From NCBI RefSeq assembly GCF_002893625.1, contig NZ_PKMZ01000005.1:124001-188000 (forward strand): 64,000 nt of DNA, in the 5' to 3' direction. The translations under genes and the position numbers were made by a program. Shown here one piece after another: positions 44,091 to 57,522 of this stretch. Source of the DNA: Mangrovicella endophytica. Its GTDB lineage: Bacteria > Pseudomonadota > Alphaproteobacteria > Rhizobiales > Rhizobiaceae. The notes beneath the pieces are model-generated. The model had not been told where the DNA came from and did not search any database. It saw nothing but the letters and a program-made list of their open reading frames with translations. How positions within the stretch are numbered: position 1 is the stretch's first letter; each line of letters begins with the position of its first letter.

Positions 44091-46315
44091 GCGATACGGC
44101 CACGACCAACGGCGGCGCGTCCGCCGCCGTCGAGCATCGTCCGAACCCGCATGAGGTCGAGGAGATCGGCCGCGGCGCCCATGGCGATCCGTTCTCCATT
44201 CTCGGCATCTTTGCGGCGGATGGTGGCAGCATCGTGCGCTGTTTCCGGCCCGGAGCACAGACGGCCGCTGTGATCGATGGAAGCGGGAACGTCCTCGGCG
44301 AACTGGAGCCCGTCGGCCATGACGGCTTCCACTCCGGCTTCGTGCCGGGGCTGCAGAAGGGTCAGCCTTACCGCTTCCGCTTCACCCATGACGGCATCAC
44401 TTGGGAAGAGGAGGACCCTTACCGCTTCGGCTTCATCCTCGGCGACCAGGATCTCTACTACTTCGCGCAGGGCACGCACTACCGGCTGTATGAACGTCTC
44501 GGCGCCCATCCGTCGACGATGGACGGCGTCCATGGGACGGCCTTCGCCGTGCTGGCGCCCTCGGCGCGGCGCGTCTCCGTCGTCGGCAACTTCAACGCCT
44601 GGGACGGCCGCCGCCACGTGATGCGCAAGCGGCACGAAGCCGGCATCTGGGAGCTGTTCGTCCCCGGTATCGGCCGCGGCGAGGTCTACAAATACGAGGT
44701 CGTCGGCCCGGATGGCAGCATCATGCCGCTGAAGGCCGATCCGGTCGGCTTCAAGCAGGAGCAGGCGCCGTCCACGGCCTCGATCGTCGAGGGCCTCGTC
44801 GAGCACGACTGGAAGGACGAGGCATTCCGGCAGCACAGCCAGGACTGGCAGGATGCCGAGAAGCCGATCTCGATCTACGAGGTGCATCTGGGTTCTTGGC
44901 GCCGTGGCGAGGGCAATAGCTTCCTCGACTACAAGGCGCTGGCCAGGGAGCTCGTGCCTTACGTCAAGGACATGGGCTTCACCCATGTAGAGTTCCTGCC
45001 TGTATCCGAGCATCCGTTCTACGGCTCCTGGGGCTACCAGCCGATCGGGCTCTATGCGCCGACCTCGCGCTACGGCTCGCCGGAGGATTTTGCCGAGCTC
45101 GTCGATGCGCTGCACCAGGCCGGCATCGGCGTCCTGCTCGACTGGGTGCCGGGACACTTTCCGACCGACATCCACGGCCTCGGCTGGTTCGATGGCACGG
45201 CGCTCTACGAGCACCCGGATCCGCGGCGCGGCTTCCATAAAGACTGGAACACGCTGATCTACGACTACGGTCGGACGGAGATCCGCAACTACCTCGTCGC
45301 CAACGGCCTCTACTGGCTCGACCGCTTCCACATCGACGGCCTGCGCGTTGATGCGGTGGCCTCGATGCTCTACCTCGACTACTCGCGCAACCACGGGGAG
45401 TGGGAGCCCAACATCTATGGCGGGCGCGAGAACCTCGAGGCCATGGCCTTCCTGAAAGAGACCAACGAGCGCGTCGGCGAATACTATCCGAAGGCGACCA
45501 CACACGCCGAGGAATCAACGGCCTTCCCGAACGTCTCGAAGCCAACCTATCTCGGCGGCCTCGGTTTCCACTTCAAATGGAACATGGGCTGGATGCACGA
45601 CACCCTGCACTACATGCAGGAAGAGCCGATCAACCGGCGCTATCACCAGCACCACATGACCTTCGGCATGGTTTATGCCTATTCGGAGAACTTCGTCCTG
45701 CCGCTGAGCCATGACGAGGTCGTCTACGGCAAGGGCTCGCTCCTGGGGAAGATGCCCGGCGACCGCTGGCAGAAGTTTGCCAATCTGCGCGCCTATTTCG
45801 GCTTCATGTGGTCTCATCCCGGCAAGAAGCTCATCTTCATGGGCGGCGAGTTTGCGCAGGAGCGGGAGTGGGCGCACGACTTCTCGCTCGACTGGCACCT
45901 TCTGGAGAACGAGGACCACAAGGGCGTGCAGCGGCTGGTTCGCGACCTGAACCAGCTCTACCGCGAGATCCCGGCTCTCCATCAGCTCGACTGCGACCCT
46001 GCCGGCTTCGAGTGGGTCGATACGTCCGATGTCGAGCAGAGCGTCATCTCCTTCCTGCGCAAGGATCGGGAGGGGCGGCATGTGCTGGTCGTCTCGAACT
46101 TCACGCCGGTGCCGCGGCACGACTACCGCATCGGCGTGCCGCAGGCCGGCCGCTATGTGGAGCGGTTGAATACGGATGCCGGGATCTATGGCGGCTCCAA
46201 TGTCGGCAATATGGGCAGCGTCGACACGGAAGAGGTCGGTGCGCATGGCCGGTCGCACTCTGTGCTGCTGACCCTGCCGCCGCTCGGCACGATCGTGCTG
46301 GCGCTGGAGGGCTGA
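44087..46315 (+). CDS. glgB: 1,4-alpha-glucan branching enzyme
   Basis: A 742-residue GH13 branching enzyme that forms alpha-1,6 branches in glycogen-like glucan. Two N-terminal sandwich domains (the second being CBM48, with [22 protein letters not shown]) precede the barrel. Catalytic Asp is in [15 protein letters not shown] (near 421) and Glu in HAEESTAFP (near 474). [28 protein letters not shown] and [13 protein letters not shown] are GlgB signatures. It overlaps treS-mak by 4 bases and completes the GlgE pathway set. No glgC, glgA or glgP is seen in the window. Confidence 0.97.
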   Translation: MSDTATTNGGASAAVEHRPNPHEVEEIGRGAHGDPFSILGIFAADGGSIVRCFRPGAQTAAVIDGSGNVLGELEPVGHDGFHSGFVPGLQKGQPYRFRFTHDGITWEEEDPYRFGFILGDQDLYYFAQGTHYRLYERLGAHPSTMDGVHGTAFAVLAPSARRVSVVGNFNAWDGRRHVMRKRHEAGIWELFVPGIGRGEVYKYEVVGPDGSIMPLKADPVGFKQEQAPSTASIVEGLVEHDWKDEAFRQHSQDWQDAEKPISIYEVHLGSWRRGEGNSFLDYKALARELVPYVKDMGFTHVEFLPVSEHPFYGSWGYQPIGLYAPTSRYGSPEDFAELVDALHQAGIGVLLDWVPGHFPTDIHGLGWFDGTALYEHPDPRRGFHKDWNTLIYDYGRTEIRNYLVANGLYWLDRFHIDGLRVDAVASMLYLDYSRNHGEWEPNIYGGRENLEAMAFLKETNERVGEYYPKATTHAEESTAFPNVSKPTYLGGLGFHFKWNMGWMHDTLHYMQEEPINRRYHQHHMTFGMVYAYSENFVLPLSHDEVVYGKGSLLGKMPGDRWQKFANLRAYFGFMWSHPGKKLIFMGGEFAQEREWAHDFSLDWHLLENEDHKGVQRLVRDLNQLYREIPALHQLDCDPAGFEWVDTSDVEQSVISFLRKDREGRHVLVVSNFTPVPRHDYRIGVPQAGRYVERLNTDAGIYGGSNVGNMGSVDTEEVGAHGRSHSVLLTLPPLGTIVLALEG

Positions 46316-46338
46316 GGCAAGCGTCCGACGCTGGATCA

Positions 46339-46376
46339 AGGAAGCGCCGTGCTTGAGGCAGGCGGCGGCGCTTCCT
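46339..46376 (+). terminator. Stem-loop ending the glgE-treS/mak-glgB operon
   Basis: AGGAAGCGCCG pairs perfectly with CGGCGCTTCCT (11 bp) around a 16-base loop, 23 bases after the glgB stop, followed by CAATTCCTC. Likely transcript end or 3' stabilising hairpin. Confidence 0.6.
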
Positions 46377-46458
46377 CAATTCCTCAAACAAAGCAGAGTT
46401 TGCGGCGTCCAAGAGCAGCGTCCAACGACGCCGTCCGACCCGCAACAGGGAGCCTGAT

Positions 46459-47412
46459 ATGCAGCCACGCCCGCTCGGCCGGACCGGCCTTCAGATCATG
46501 CCGCTCGTCTTTGGCGGCAACGTCTTCGGCTGGACGGTGGACGAAGCCCAGTCGTTCCGCCTGCTAGACGGCTTCGTCGATGCGGGCTTCAATGCCATCG
46601 ACACCGCGGACGTCTATTCGTCTTGGGTGCCCGGCCATAGCGGCGGCGAGTCCGAGACGATCATCGGCAAGTGGCTGAAGGCCAACCCGGCCAAGCGCGA
46701 CAAGGTTCTGATCCTGACCAAGGTCGGATCCGACCTGGGCGGGGACCGCAAGGGCCTGTCGGCCCGCTGGATCGCCCAGGCGGTCGAGGATTCGCTCAAG
46801 CGTCTGCAGGTTGAGCAGATCGACCTCTACCAGTCGCACTGGCCGGATGAGAGCGTGCCCTACGAGGAGACGCTCGGCGCCTATGCCACCCTGCTGAAGG
46901 TCGGCAAGATCAGGGCGATCGGCGCCTCGAACCTCTCGGCATCGCAGCTGCGAGAGTCGCTCAAGGTCGCCAGGGAGAAGGGTCTGCCGCGCTACGAGAC
47001 CCTGCAGCCGGAGTACAATCTCTACAGCCGGGCCGATTTCGAAGGCGAGCTGCGCGAGCTCGTGGTCGCGGAAGGTATCGGCGTCATCACCTATTTCAGC
47101 CTTGCCGCGGGGTTCCTGACCGGCAAGTACCGCTCCGACGCAGACCTCTCGAAGAGCCAGCGCGGCGAGGGCATGGGCAAATACCTGAACGAGCGCGGCT
47201 TCCGGATCCTGAAGGCGCTCGATGCCGTTGCGGACCGGCACGGCGCCAAGCCGGCCGAGGTCGCGCTCGCCTTCGTCATGGCGGCCGAGGGCGTGACCGC
47301 TCCCATTGCCAGCGCCACCAGCGACAGTCAGCTGCAGAGCCTCGTGAAGTCGGCGTCGCTGACGCTGTCAGCCGGAGATAAGGCGGAACTGGAACGCGCC
47401 AGCGCCGTCTGA
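46459..47412 (+). CDS. Aldo/keto reductase
   Basis: NADPH-dependent (beta/alpha)8 oxidoreductase of 317 residues. The start PRPLGRTGLQIMPLVFGGNVFGW is typical of the Tas/YajO-like AKR group. Catalytic Asp and Tyr are in FNAIDTADVYSSW, Lys in ILTKVG and His in YQSHWPDESVP. The cofactor-binding loop is EGVTAPIASATS. An AGGGAG ribosome-binding site precedes the ATG. It stands alone, 143 bases after glgB with a hairpin between them. A sugar or aldehyde substrate is likely, but not defined. Confidence 0.93.
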   Translation: MQPRPLGRTGLQIMPLVFGGNVFGWTVDEAQSFRLLDGFVDAGFNAIDTADVYSSWVPGHSGGESETIIGKWLKANPAKRDKVLILTKVGSDLGGDRKGLSARWIAQAVEDSLKRLQVEQIDLYQSHWPDESVPYEETLGAYATLLKVGKIRAIGASNLSASQLRESLKVAREKGLPRYETLQPEYNLYSRADFEGELRELVVAEGIGVITYFSLAAGFLTGKYRSDADLSKSQRGEGMGKYLNERGFRILKALDAVADRHGAKPAEVALAFVMAAEGVTAPIASATSDSQLQSLVKSASLTLSAGDKAELERASAV

Positions 47413-47460
47413 GGTCGGGCCGCTCCACGGCATCTGGTCTGTGACGCGCACGGGTCTCGG

Positions 47461-48669
47461 TCAGGCCGCGGCTTCGAGCAGCTCGGTCCGACGCGGGGCT
47501 GCCTCGATATTGGACGGCGGCGGGGCGACGCATTCGATACGGTCCCGGCCGAGCCGCTTGGCCTGGTAGAGCGCCGTATCGGCGTCGGCGAGGAGGCCGA
47601 TCAGGGTGCCCGTTCTGTCCGCCCTTGCGATGCCGATGCTGACGGTCACCGGCTCGGACAGGCCCGCAAGAGCGGGTGAGCGCGCCCTGAGGCTGGTTGC
47701 GACACGCGCCGCAATCTCCTTGGCTTTAGCCAGAGGCGTCTCGGGCATCAGCATCGCGAACTCTTCGCCACCCAGGCGGGCAACGACGTCATGGGCGCGT
47801 GCCTTGGTCCGCAGGATGAGGCCGAAAAGCTGCAGGACGTCGTCGCCGGTCTGATGGCCGTGGAGATCGTTGATGGTCTTGAAGTGGTCGAGGTCGAAGA
47901 CGAGCAGCACTGCAGGCAGAGCGCCAGGCGCCTGGGCGTGCAGAACGTCCTCGGCTTTGTGCGTGAAGGCACGACGGTTGTCGAGGCCGGTGAGGTAGTC
48001 CGTCTGCGAAGCCTGGCGCAGCCGCTCCTCACCTTCGTCGCGCACCAGAGCCAGAAGGGCGGTCGGCGCCGCGACGGCAAAGAGCACGCCTTCGATCATG
48101 GTCACGACCGCGATCAGCGGGAACAGGTCGCGGCCGGCCGTGATGGCCAGGATCGGCAGCCCGGCCGCGCGCAGGACATAGATCGTCCCATGCACGGCGA
48201 AGATCGCCGCGGCCATGTTGCGCGACCGCAGCTCCTTCAGCCTGTCCAGCCGCGCCAGCATGAAAGCTGCGGCCAGGCAGGGCGCCGCGATCGGCACCGA
48301 TCCGGCCGAGAGCCATAGGTCGTTGGAAAGCGCCAGAGGTGCAAAGAGCCAGCCGGCCGGCACCAACAAGGCCAGCGCCATCAGCCGGCGCGGAGCGCGA
48401 TAGTTCGCAAAGCGGGCAATCCCGTAGGCAAGCAGGAAGTAGCCGCCGACGGCCAGGCTGTTCGATACACCGAAGAAGAACAGCGGTGGGAAGGCGTCCC
48501 GCACGGCCATCATCGCGCAGGCTAGGGCCAGAAGAACGTAGCCCCACCCCCAGATCCGCAGGATCGGAGTCCGTGACGGATGGTAGCGCCGCTCGGACAG
48601 CGTGATGAGCGTCGCCCATCCGAGGATCGCTGTTCCCAAGAGGAAGAGGGTTGGAACGTCGACTCGCAT
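47461..48669 (-). CDS. Membrane-anchored diguanylate cyclase (GGDEF)
   Basis: Makes cyclic di-GMP from two GTP. The 402-residue protein has about six hydrophobic segments in residues 1-215 (an unclassified membrane sensor), a short DEGEERLRQASQTDYLTGLDNRRAF linker, then a GGDEF domain. The active site is intact as GGEEF near residue 300 (RLGGEEFAMLMPE), and FDLDHFKTINDLHGH carries the metal-binding Asp. An RxxD inhibitory site (RAHD) lies five residues before GGEEF, so product inhibition is expected. It converges on the aldo/keto reductase gene. No EAL or HD-GYP domain is present. Confidence 0.93.
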   Translation of the reverse strand: MRVDVPTLFLLGTAILGWATLITLSERRYHPSRTPILRIWGWGYVLLALACAMMAVRDAFPPLFFFGVSNSLAVGGYFLLAYGIARFANYRAPRRLMALALLVPAGWLFAPLALSNDLWLSAGSVPIAAPCLAAAFMLARLDRLKELRSRNMAAAIFAVHGTIYVLRAAGLPILAITAGRDLFPLIAVVTMIEGVLFAVAAPTALLALVRDEGEERLRQASQTDYLTGLDNRRAFTHKAEDVLHAQAPGALPAVLLVFDLDHFKTINDLHGHQTGDDVLQLFGLILRTKARAHDVVARLGGEEFAMLMPETPLAKAKEIAARVATSLRARSPALAGLSEPVTVSIGIARADRTGTLIGLLADADTALYQAKRLGRDRIECVAPPPSNIEAAPRRTELLEAAA

Positions 48670-48865
48670 CGCCTTTGTTCGCTGCTTAAACGGCGCGAAA
48701 CTAGACGATGAGGTGCGGATTGTTCCTTTAAAGCCAGTCGATCTTTAGCGGCATGGTGAAGGATTTACTTCCTGCAGGAGCACCTTGGGCAGCAGTTCGC
48801 CTATTACGTTCGCGCCTTGATGGACCCGCGGCGGAAGGAATCAGAGTTCGCTCCGCCGCTCGCCT

Positions 48866-51800
48866 TCAGACGGCGAGTGACGCCGGGCGGCGCAGGTCCA
48901 GCGTCAGCGGGAAGGACGGGTCCGGGATTTCGATCTGCGGCTCGAAGCTGCCGGGTGTGTGGCCGATCTCCTCGAACCGTGCGAGCCGCCGCGCCTCCGC
49001 CTCATAGGCGTTGACCGGGAAGGTATCGTAGTTGCGCCCGCCGGGATGGGCGACATGGTAGATGCAGCCGCCGATCGAGCGCTTCGACCAGCGATCATAG
49101 ATGTCGAAGGTGAGTGGCGCGTGCACCGGGATCGTCGGGTGGAGACCGGAGGCCGGCTGCCAGGCCTTGAAGCGCACGCCCGCTACCGCTTCGCCGGCAA
49201 CGCTCGATGGCCGCAGCGGCACGACGCGGCCGTTGCAGGTGACGAGGTAGCGGTCGGAGTCGAAGCCGGTGCACTTCACCTGCAGGCGCTCGACGGAGGA
49301 ATCGACGAAGCGGACCGTGCCGCCGATGGCCCCTGTCTCGCCCATCACGTGCCAGGGCTCCAAGGCCTGGCGCAGCTCCAGCGTCACGCCCTCGCGCTCG
49401 ATGCGGCCGCAGAAGGGGAAGCGGAACTCGGCCTGCGCCTCGAACCACTCGGGCCGGAAGGGGAAGCCGGCGCGTTCGAGATCGCCGAGGATGTCGAGGA
49501 AGTCGTGCCAGACATGCTCTGGCAGCATGAAACGGTCGTGCAGGCTGGTGCCCCAGCGGGCAAAGCGGCCGGTCTCGGGGCTCTTCCAGAATTTGGCGAT
49601 CAGCGCGCGCACCAGCAGTTGCTGGGCCAGACTCATGCGCGCGTCCGGCGGCATCTCGAAGCCACGGAACTCGACAAGCCCGAGCCGGCCGGTCGGGCCG
49701 TCCGGCGAATAGAGCTTGTCGATGCAGATCTCGGAGCGGTGGGTATTGCCGGTGACGTCGATGAGGAGGTTGCGGAACAGCCGGTCGGTCAGCCAGGGCG
49801 GCGTCGCCATGGCCTCGCCGGGGCCTGCGACCTGCGCCATGGCGATCTCGAGTTCGTAGAGCTGGTCATGGCGCGCCTCGTCCACCCGCGGCGCCTGGCT
49901 GGTCGGTCCGATGAAGAGGCCGGAGAAAAGGTATGACAGGGACGGGTGGCGCTGCCAGTAGAGGACGATCGACTTCAGAAGATCCGGCCGGCGCAGGAAA
50001 GGCGAGTCGATCGGCGTGGCGCCGCCGAGGACGACATGGTTGCCGCCGCCGGTGCCGGTATGGCGGCCGTCGATCATGAACTTGTCGGCGCCGAGCCGCG
50101 AGGCGCGCGCCTCCTCGTAGACGGCGGTGGTGATGGTGACGCTCTCGCGCCAGGAGGCAGCGGGATGGACGTTGACCTCGATGACGCCCGGGTCGGGCGC
50201 GACGCGGATGACGTTGACGCGGGGATCGAAGGGCGGCTGGTAGCCCTCGATCTGCACCGGCAGATCATGCCGCTCCGCGACCGTCTCGATGATGCCGAGA
50301 AGCTCGAGATAGGCCTCCACGTCTTCCATCGGCGGCATGAAGACGCAGAGCGTGCCGTCCCGGGGCTCGATGGAGATGGCGGTGCGAACCCGGCCGATGA
50401 TCTCGGTATCGGTCGAGGCGGCCGGGCGCTGTTCAGAGCTCTCGATGAAATGGCCCTGCGCCTGCGATGCCTGCGACTGGGATTGTGCGCCGGCGCGCAT
50501 GCTATCGCGGCCATGGCCGAATTCGCCGGGCTCCGGCAGAGGCGGAAAGCTCTGCATGGGGTCCGCCGGGTGGACATAGGGAAACTTGGCCGGCGGGATA
50601 TAGGGCAGCGAGCCCAACGGCAGACGATAGCCGACCGGGCTGTCGCCTGGCACGAGGAGAAGCTTGCCGCGGCGGGTCGACCAGCGCTCCGACATCCAGC
50701 GTCGGCGGGCCTGCGACTGCCAAGCCTGAACGGGGAGGACGTAGCCGGCCGGCTTCGAAAGGCCCCGGCTGAAAACCTTGGCCAGCCTTGCGCGCTCCTC
50801 GGGATTGTCCAGCTTGGGATCGGCCGGGTCGACATTCTCGGGAAGCTGCGCCTCGCGCGGCAGCCAGTAGGCCGGGTCTTCGTAGGCGGGTGCGACATTG
50901 GAGGTGTCGAGATCCAGGCCCGCGGCAATCTCGCGCGTCAGCGTCTCGGCATCGTCGATGGTGATCGATCGCCGGCTGTTTTCGCGAGCGATGCGGTCGG
51001 GATTGCGCCAGATCGGCTTGCCGTCCTTGCGCCAGTAGAGGGAGAAGGTCCAGCGCGGCAGCGTCTCGCCCGGGTACCACTTGCCTTGGCCGTAATGAAG
51101 GAAGCCGCCCGGCGCGAAGCGCTCGCGCAGCCGGCGGATGAGATCGTCGGCAAGGCCGCGCTTCTGCGGACCCGTCGCGTCGGCATTCCACTCGCCCGAC
51201 TGAAAGTCGTCGATCGAGACGAAGGTCGGCTCGCCGCCGGTCGTCAGCCGCACGTCGTTGCGCACCAGTTCGGCGTCGACGACCTGCCCGAGCGCATCGA
51301 GCGCCTGCCAGCTTTCATCGGAGAAAGGGTAGGAGACGCGCGGCCGCTCGGCGATGCGCGTCACGCTCATGTCGAAGGCGAACTCGACCTCGGCATAGTC
51401 GACGGCGCCGCTGATCGGCGCGGCGGAGCGGTAATGCGGCGTTGCCGCCAGCGGCACATGGCTCTCGCCAGTGAGGAGGCCCGAAGTCGGATCGAGCCCG
51501 ACCCAGCCGGCGCCGGGGATGTAGACCTCGGCCCAGGCATGCAGGTCGGTGAAGTCGTGGTCGGTGCCGGCCGGCCCGTCCAGCGCCACGATGTCGGGCT
51601 TCAGCTGGATCAGGTAGCCGGAGACGAAGCGGGCGGCGAAACCGAGATGGCGCAGGATCTGGACGAGCAGCCAGGAGGTGTCGCGGCAGGAGCCGGAGCC
51701 GCGTTCCAGCGTCTCCTCCGGCGTCTGGACGCCGGGCTCCATGCGGATGAGGTAGGTGATGTCCTGCGATAGCTTGCGGTTCAGCCCGACGAGGAAGTCG

Positions 51801-52225
51801 GTCGTACCGGTCTCGCTGCGATCGAGCTCGGCGAGGAAGGTCTGGAGGCGTGGGCCGGCGGCCTCGGGTCCAAGATAGGCCTTCAGATCGCTTTTCAGCA
51901 CCTCATCATAGTTCAGCGGCCAGGTCTCGGCGCCTTCCTCGATGAAGAAGTCGAAGGGGTTGTAGACCGTCATGTCGGCGAGGAGGTCGACCTCGATGCG
52001 GAACTCCGTCGCCTTTTCGGGAAAGACGAAGCGGGCGAGGTAATTGCCGAACGGGTCCTGCTGCCAGTTGATGAAGTGGTTCTCGGGCGTCACTTTCAGC
52101 GAGTAGGACGGCACCCGCGTGCGCGAATGCGGTGCCGGGCGCAGTCGGATCACCTGCGGCGCGAGCTGCACCGGTCTGTCGTAGCGGTAATGCGTGACAT
52201 GGTGGAGCGCGGCGAGAACGGACAT
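48866..52225 (-). CDS. Transglutaminase-like / DUF2126 large protein
   Basis: A 1119-residue cytoplasmic-looking protein. Residues about 1-260 are a bacterial transglutaminase N-domain plus a papain-like core. The presumed catalytic Cys is in [14 protein letters not shown] (near 178), His in [11 protein letters not shown] (near 223), and Asp in GLDPTSG. Residues from about 300 to the end match the DUF2126 type ([32 protein letters not shown], and the [21 protein letters not shown] segment, which suggests an amidoligase-like fold). Start ATG 52225 is preceded by CGGAAG. The frame stays open to 53125, but that extension is antisense to the peptidase gene. Members are often paired with other transglutaminase or alpha-E proteins; function not established. 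Confidence 0.88.
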   Translation of the reverse strand: MSVLAALHHVTHYRYDRPVQLAPQVIRLRPAPHSRTRVPSYSLKVTPENHFINWQQDPFGNYLARFVFPEKATEFRIEVDLLADMTVYNPFDFFIEEGAETWPLNYDEVLKSDLKAYLGPEAAGPRLQTFLAELDRSETGTTDFLVGLNRKLSQDITYLIRMEPGVQTPEETLERGSGSCRDTSWLLVQILRHLGFAARFVSGYLIQLKPDIVALDGPAGTDHDFTDLHAWAEVYIPGAGWVGLDPTSGLLTGESHVPLAATPHYRSAAPISGAVDYAEVEFAFDMSVTRIAERPRVSYPFSDESWQALDALGQVVDAELVRNDVRLTTGGEPTFVSIDDFQSGEWNADATGPQKRGLADDLIRRLRERFAPGGFLHYGQGKWYPGETLPRWTFSLYWRKDGKPIWRNPDRIARENSRRSITIDDAETLTREIAAGLDLDTSNVAPAYEDPAYWLPREAQLPENVDPADPKLDNPEERARLAKVFSRGLSKPAGYVLPVQAWQSQARRRWMSERWSTRRGKLLLVPGDSPVGYRLPLGSLPYIPPAKFPYVHPADPMQSFPPLPEPGEFGHGRDSMRAGAQSQSQASQAQGHFIESSEQRPAASTDTEIIGRVRTAISIEPRDGTLCVFMPPMEDVEAYLELLGIIETVAERHDLPVQIEGYQPPFDPRVNVIRVAPDPGVIEVNVHPAASWRESVTITTAVYEEARASRLGADKFMIDGRHTGTGGGNHVVLGGATPIDSPFLRRPDLLKSIVLYWQRHPSLSYLFSGLFIGPTSQAPRVDEARHDQLYELEIAMAQVAGPGEAMATPPWLTDRLFRNLLIDVTGNTHRSEICIDKLYSPDGPTGRLGLVEFRGFEMPPDARMSLAQQLLVRALIAKFWKSPETGRFARWGTSLHDRFMLPEHVWHDFLDILGDLERAGFPFRPEWFEAQAEFRFPFCGRIEREGVTLELRQALEPWHVMGETGAIGGTVRFVDSSVERLQVKCTGFDSDRYLVTCNGRVVPLRPSSVAGEAVAGVRFKAWQPASGLHPTIPVHAPLTFDIYDRWSKRSIGGCIYHVAHPGGRNYDTFPVNAYEAEARRLARFEEIGHTPGSFEPQIEIPDPSFPLTLDLRRPASLAV

Positions 52226-52441
52226 CGATACTTCCGGCAAGAACGGCGACAGGCGTTGCGGTTGAACCATAGAGGTTCGAGAGGCAGCGGCAAGCGCGCC
52301 GTCGTGCAGCGCAGGTTGCATCCGGCCCCCCCCATCCAGCGGGCCAGGGAACCGTGCGGAGCCCTGCGCATTGATGCGCGACCGCAGGCGCTCGGGATGA
52401 AGCGTGAGGTCAGCCATGCGCGTTTCCCAAAGGCCGAAGCG

Positions 52442-53545
52442 ATGAAGCTCTTCTCCTGCCCGAACTGCCGTCAGGTCGTGTTCTTCGAGAACGTCGTGTG
52501 CGAACGCTGCGGCCATGCCCTTGGCTATGAACCCAAGCAGAACCGCATGCTGGCGCTGGAGCCGGAGGACGGGATCTGGAAATCCGTCGGCACCCATAGC
52601 GACGGCAAGCTGTGGAAGTACTGCGCCAACTACGAATACGGCGCCTGCAACTGGCTGGTGGAAGGTGAGCGGGAGGAGACGCTGTGCCTCGCCTGCCGGC
52701 ACAACCTGATCATTCCCGACCTGTCCGATACCGAGCGCGTCTCGCTGTGGCAGAAGATGGAGCAGGCCAAGCGGCGGCTGTTCTATTCGCTGCTGCGCAT
52801 GAAGCTGCCGCTGGTGACGCGTGCGGAGGATCCGGAGGGCCTCGGCTTCGAGTTCCTGTCGAACGACGAGTCCAGTGACCAGGCAGTCATGACGGGGCAT
52901 GACGAAGGGCTGATCACCATCGCCCTCATCGAGGCGGACGATGCCGAGCGCGAGAAGCGCCGGCACGCGATGAACGAGCCCTATCGCACGCTGCTCGGCC
53001 ATTTTCGGCATGAGATCGGCCACTGGTACTGGGACCGGCTGGTGCGCGACGGCGGTGTGCTGGCCGAATGCCGCGCAATCTTTGGCGACGACGAGGAAGA
53101 CTACAACGCCGCGCTGCAGCGCCATTATGCGGAAGGCGCGCGACCGGACTGGCAGCTCGAATTCGTCTCAGCCTATGCGGCGTCCCACCCCTGGGAGGAT
53201 TTTGCCGAGACCTGGGCGCACTACCTCCACATCGTCGACACGCTGAACACCGGGCATGCCTGGGGCGTCGTCATCGATCCGCGCGTCGATGATCAGGGAT
53301 TGCTGACGACCAAGATCGACATTGACGTCTTCGACGACGCCGTGACGATGGACCAGATTGCCGATGCGTGGCTGCCGCTGGCGACGGCGCTCAACTCGTT
53401 CAATCGCTCCATGGGACACCAGGATCTCTATCCCTTCGTCCTGTCGGAGCGCGTGATCGAGAAGCTGCGCTTCATTCACGATCTGACGCATGGCCGCATC
53501 GGGCACGGGCGGAGCGGCAACGCCGCCAAGCCTGCTGCGGCGTAA
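52442..53545 (+). CDS. Zinc-ribbon putative metallopeptidase
   Basis: A 367-residue protein. The N-terminus has two zinc-ribbon pairs (CPNC...CERC, then [11 protein letters not shown]...CLACR). The middle and C-terminal parts contain [14 protein letters not shown], a HExGH-type zinc-peptidase motif, with a downstream [17 protein letters not shown] that could supply the third ligand. This matches the family of putative zinc-binding peptidases (Peptidase_Mx type) found in alphaproteobacteria. It is divergent from the DUF2126 gene with 216 bases between starts. Such peptidase genes are often near transglutaminase-like genes, but no function is proven. ATG 52442 precedes the first zinc ribbon; the upstream frame is not supported. 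Confidence 0.85.
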   Translation: MKLFSCPNCRQVVFFENVVCERCGHALGYEPKQNRMLALEPEDGIWKSVGTHSDGKLWKYCANYEYGACNWLVEGEREETLCLACRHNLIIPDLSDTERVSLWQKMEQAKRRLFYSLLRMKLPLVTRAEDPEGLGFEFLSNDESSDQAVMTGHDEGLITIALIEADDAEREKRRHAMNEPYRTLLGHFRHEIGHWYWDRLVRDGGVLAECRAIFGDDEEDYNAALQRHYAEGARPDWQLEFVSAYAASHPWEDFAETWAHYLHIVDTLNTGHAWGVVIDPRVDDQGLLTTKIDIDVFDDAVTMDQIADAWLPLATALNSFNRSMGHQDLYPFVLSERVIEKLRFIHDLTHGRIGHGRSGNAAKPAAA

Positions 53546-53786
53546 AGGCGCGAGAGCCCGCCATTTATTGTCGTGGCGGCGAAAAAACTGCAGCGCTCGG
53601 TGGTTGAAGGCTGAGCGCGCGCTCCAGTTACTGCCTGGGACGGTGATCGGGATGATGACGCTGCGGCACGCCGCGGCCGCTCCCGCATGCCTGCCTTCAT
53701 CCATGGCGCCATGCTCGACCGACGACCTGCGCGTCGCGTTCGCTGCGGGCGTTCTGGTACGGCTGCACAGTATCGACGGGGTAGAC

Positions 53787-55665
<1,879 letters not shown>

Positions 55666-55673
<8 letters not shown>

Positions 55674-57522
55674 ACAGCTCGATCGTCTGGCCGAGAGCCA
55701 CGGCATCCAAGGCGCCTACATCTCCGAGCTCGGCGAGCGTCATGTCATCTCCGACGATGCGAAGGCGCGGCTGCTGAGGGCCCTCGGTGTCGATCCCGAC
55801 AGTGGCGAGCCGGGCTCCTTTGACGAGGCGCAGGACCAGGCGACGAAGAGCTGCTCACTGCCGCCCTTCGTGAAACGGCGCACCTGGGGCGTGGCTTGCC
55901 AGGTCTACAGTCTGCGGTCCGACCGCAGCCTCGGCCTCGGCGATTTCGAGGACCTTGCGAAGCTCGCAGAAATTGCAGCCGGCGCCGGCGCGTCCTTCGT
56001 GGGCGTCAACCCGCTGCACGCTCTGTTCCTCGCCGACCCCGGTCGCTTCAGCCCCTACTCGCCATCGAGCCGGCGTTTCCTCAACCCGCTCTACATCGCG
56101 ATCGACACGGTGGAGGGTGGTGCAGAGCTTGTCGCAGAGATGAGGACGACCCAGTCGTCTCGTCTGGAGGCGGTGCAGGGCGATCTCGTCGACTATCCCG
56201 CCGTTGGCGCGCTGAAACGCGAGCTGCTGAAGACGGTCTTCGACCGCCGCAAGGAGGCCATCCTGGGCGAGGAGCCGTTCCAGCTCTTCGTCGCCGGCGC
56301 AGGCGACGCGCTGCGCGACTTCGCCTTGTTCGAGGCCTTGTCCGAGCACATGGTGGCGAGTGGCCAATATGCCGGCTGGCATAGCTGGCCGGAGGAGTAT
56401 CGCGACCCGCGCAGCGAGGCTGTGCAAGCCTTCGCACGCGACAACGAGCACGCCGTCCTGTTCCATCAGTGGCTGCAATATCTGGCCGAGGACCAGCTCG
56501 CCGCCGCCCAAGCGCGCGCCAAGACCGCAGGCATGGCCATCGGCCTTTATCTCGACTTTGCCGTCGGCGTGGCGCCGGATGGCGCCGATACCTGGGCCGA
56601 TCCTGAACTGACCGTTCGCGGCGCGCGGATCGGCTCGCCGCCCGACATGTTCAACTCGTCCGGGCAGGACTGGGGCATCGCGCCGCTGTCGCCGCGAGGC
56701 CTGGCGGAACGCGACTTCCGGCCGCTGCTCGAGTCGTTCAATGCGCTGATGCGCAATGCCGGCGCCATCCGCATCGATCATGCGATGGGCTTGGCGCGCC
56801 TTTGGTGGATTCCGCAGGGGTCGGACGCGACAGGCGGCGGCTATGTGCGCTTCCCGCTCGGCCGCACGGTGGATGCGGTTGCGGAGGCCTCGCAGACGCA
56901 TGGATGCCTCGTCATCGGCGAAGATCTCGGCACGGTTCCGCCCGGCTTCCGGCATGCCATGTCCGAGGCGCACATCCTGTCCTACCGCGTCCTCTACTTC
57001 GAGCGTCATGGCGATGTCGGCTTCCTCGCACCGTCCGCCTATCCCGAGGCGGCGCTCGCCTGCATTTCCACCCATGACCTGCCGACGCTGACCGGCTGGT
57101 GGAAGGGAACCGACATGCAGCTGCGCGCCGACACCGGACGGCAGGATCGCGCTGCCACCGAGCGCAACATGGAAGAGCGCAAACGCGACCGCCGCGCGCT
57201 GATCCTCGCCCTGAAGGAAGCCGCCGTGCTGCCGGAGGAGTTCGACAGGGTGGCTGACGGCGAGGAATCACTGCCGGACGATATGCCGACGAGCCTTGCC
57301 GAGGCGATCCACCGCTTCATGGCGCGTACGCCGTCCTACCTTCTGGCCGTGCAGCTCGACGACATGGTCGGCTCCGAGAAGCAGCCCAATCTGCCGGGAA
57401 CGACCGACGAATATCCCAACTGGCGCATCCGCTCGGGCGTGCGCCTCGAAGACCTCGACAGCAACCAACGATTCCAGAGTCTCGCTGCTGCCATGCGCGA
57501 GGAACGGCCGGAGACTGCATGA
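55666..57522 (+). CDS. malQ: 4-alpha-glucanotransferase
   Basis: GH77 disproportionating enzyme of 618 residues that rearranges malto-oligosaccharides. Motifs are FVGVNPLHALFLADP with YSPSSRRFLNPLYI, nucleophile Asp in IRIDHAMGLARLWWIP (near 369), acid Glu in LVIGEDLGTVPPGF (near 418) and STHDLPTLTGWW (near 468). The N-terminal 70 residues form the usual small helical domain (LRALGVDPDSGE). Its position between treZ and treY suggests it recycles short glucans left after trehalose release. It overlaps both neighbours (8 and 4 bases). Confidence 0.96.

Noticed and set aside
52226-53125. Upstream extension of the DUF2126 gene giving a 1419-residue protein
   Set aside because: The extension is antisense to the zinc peptidase gene; the transglutaminase N-domain begins at the ATG at 52225 with a ribosome-binding site.
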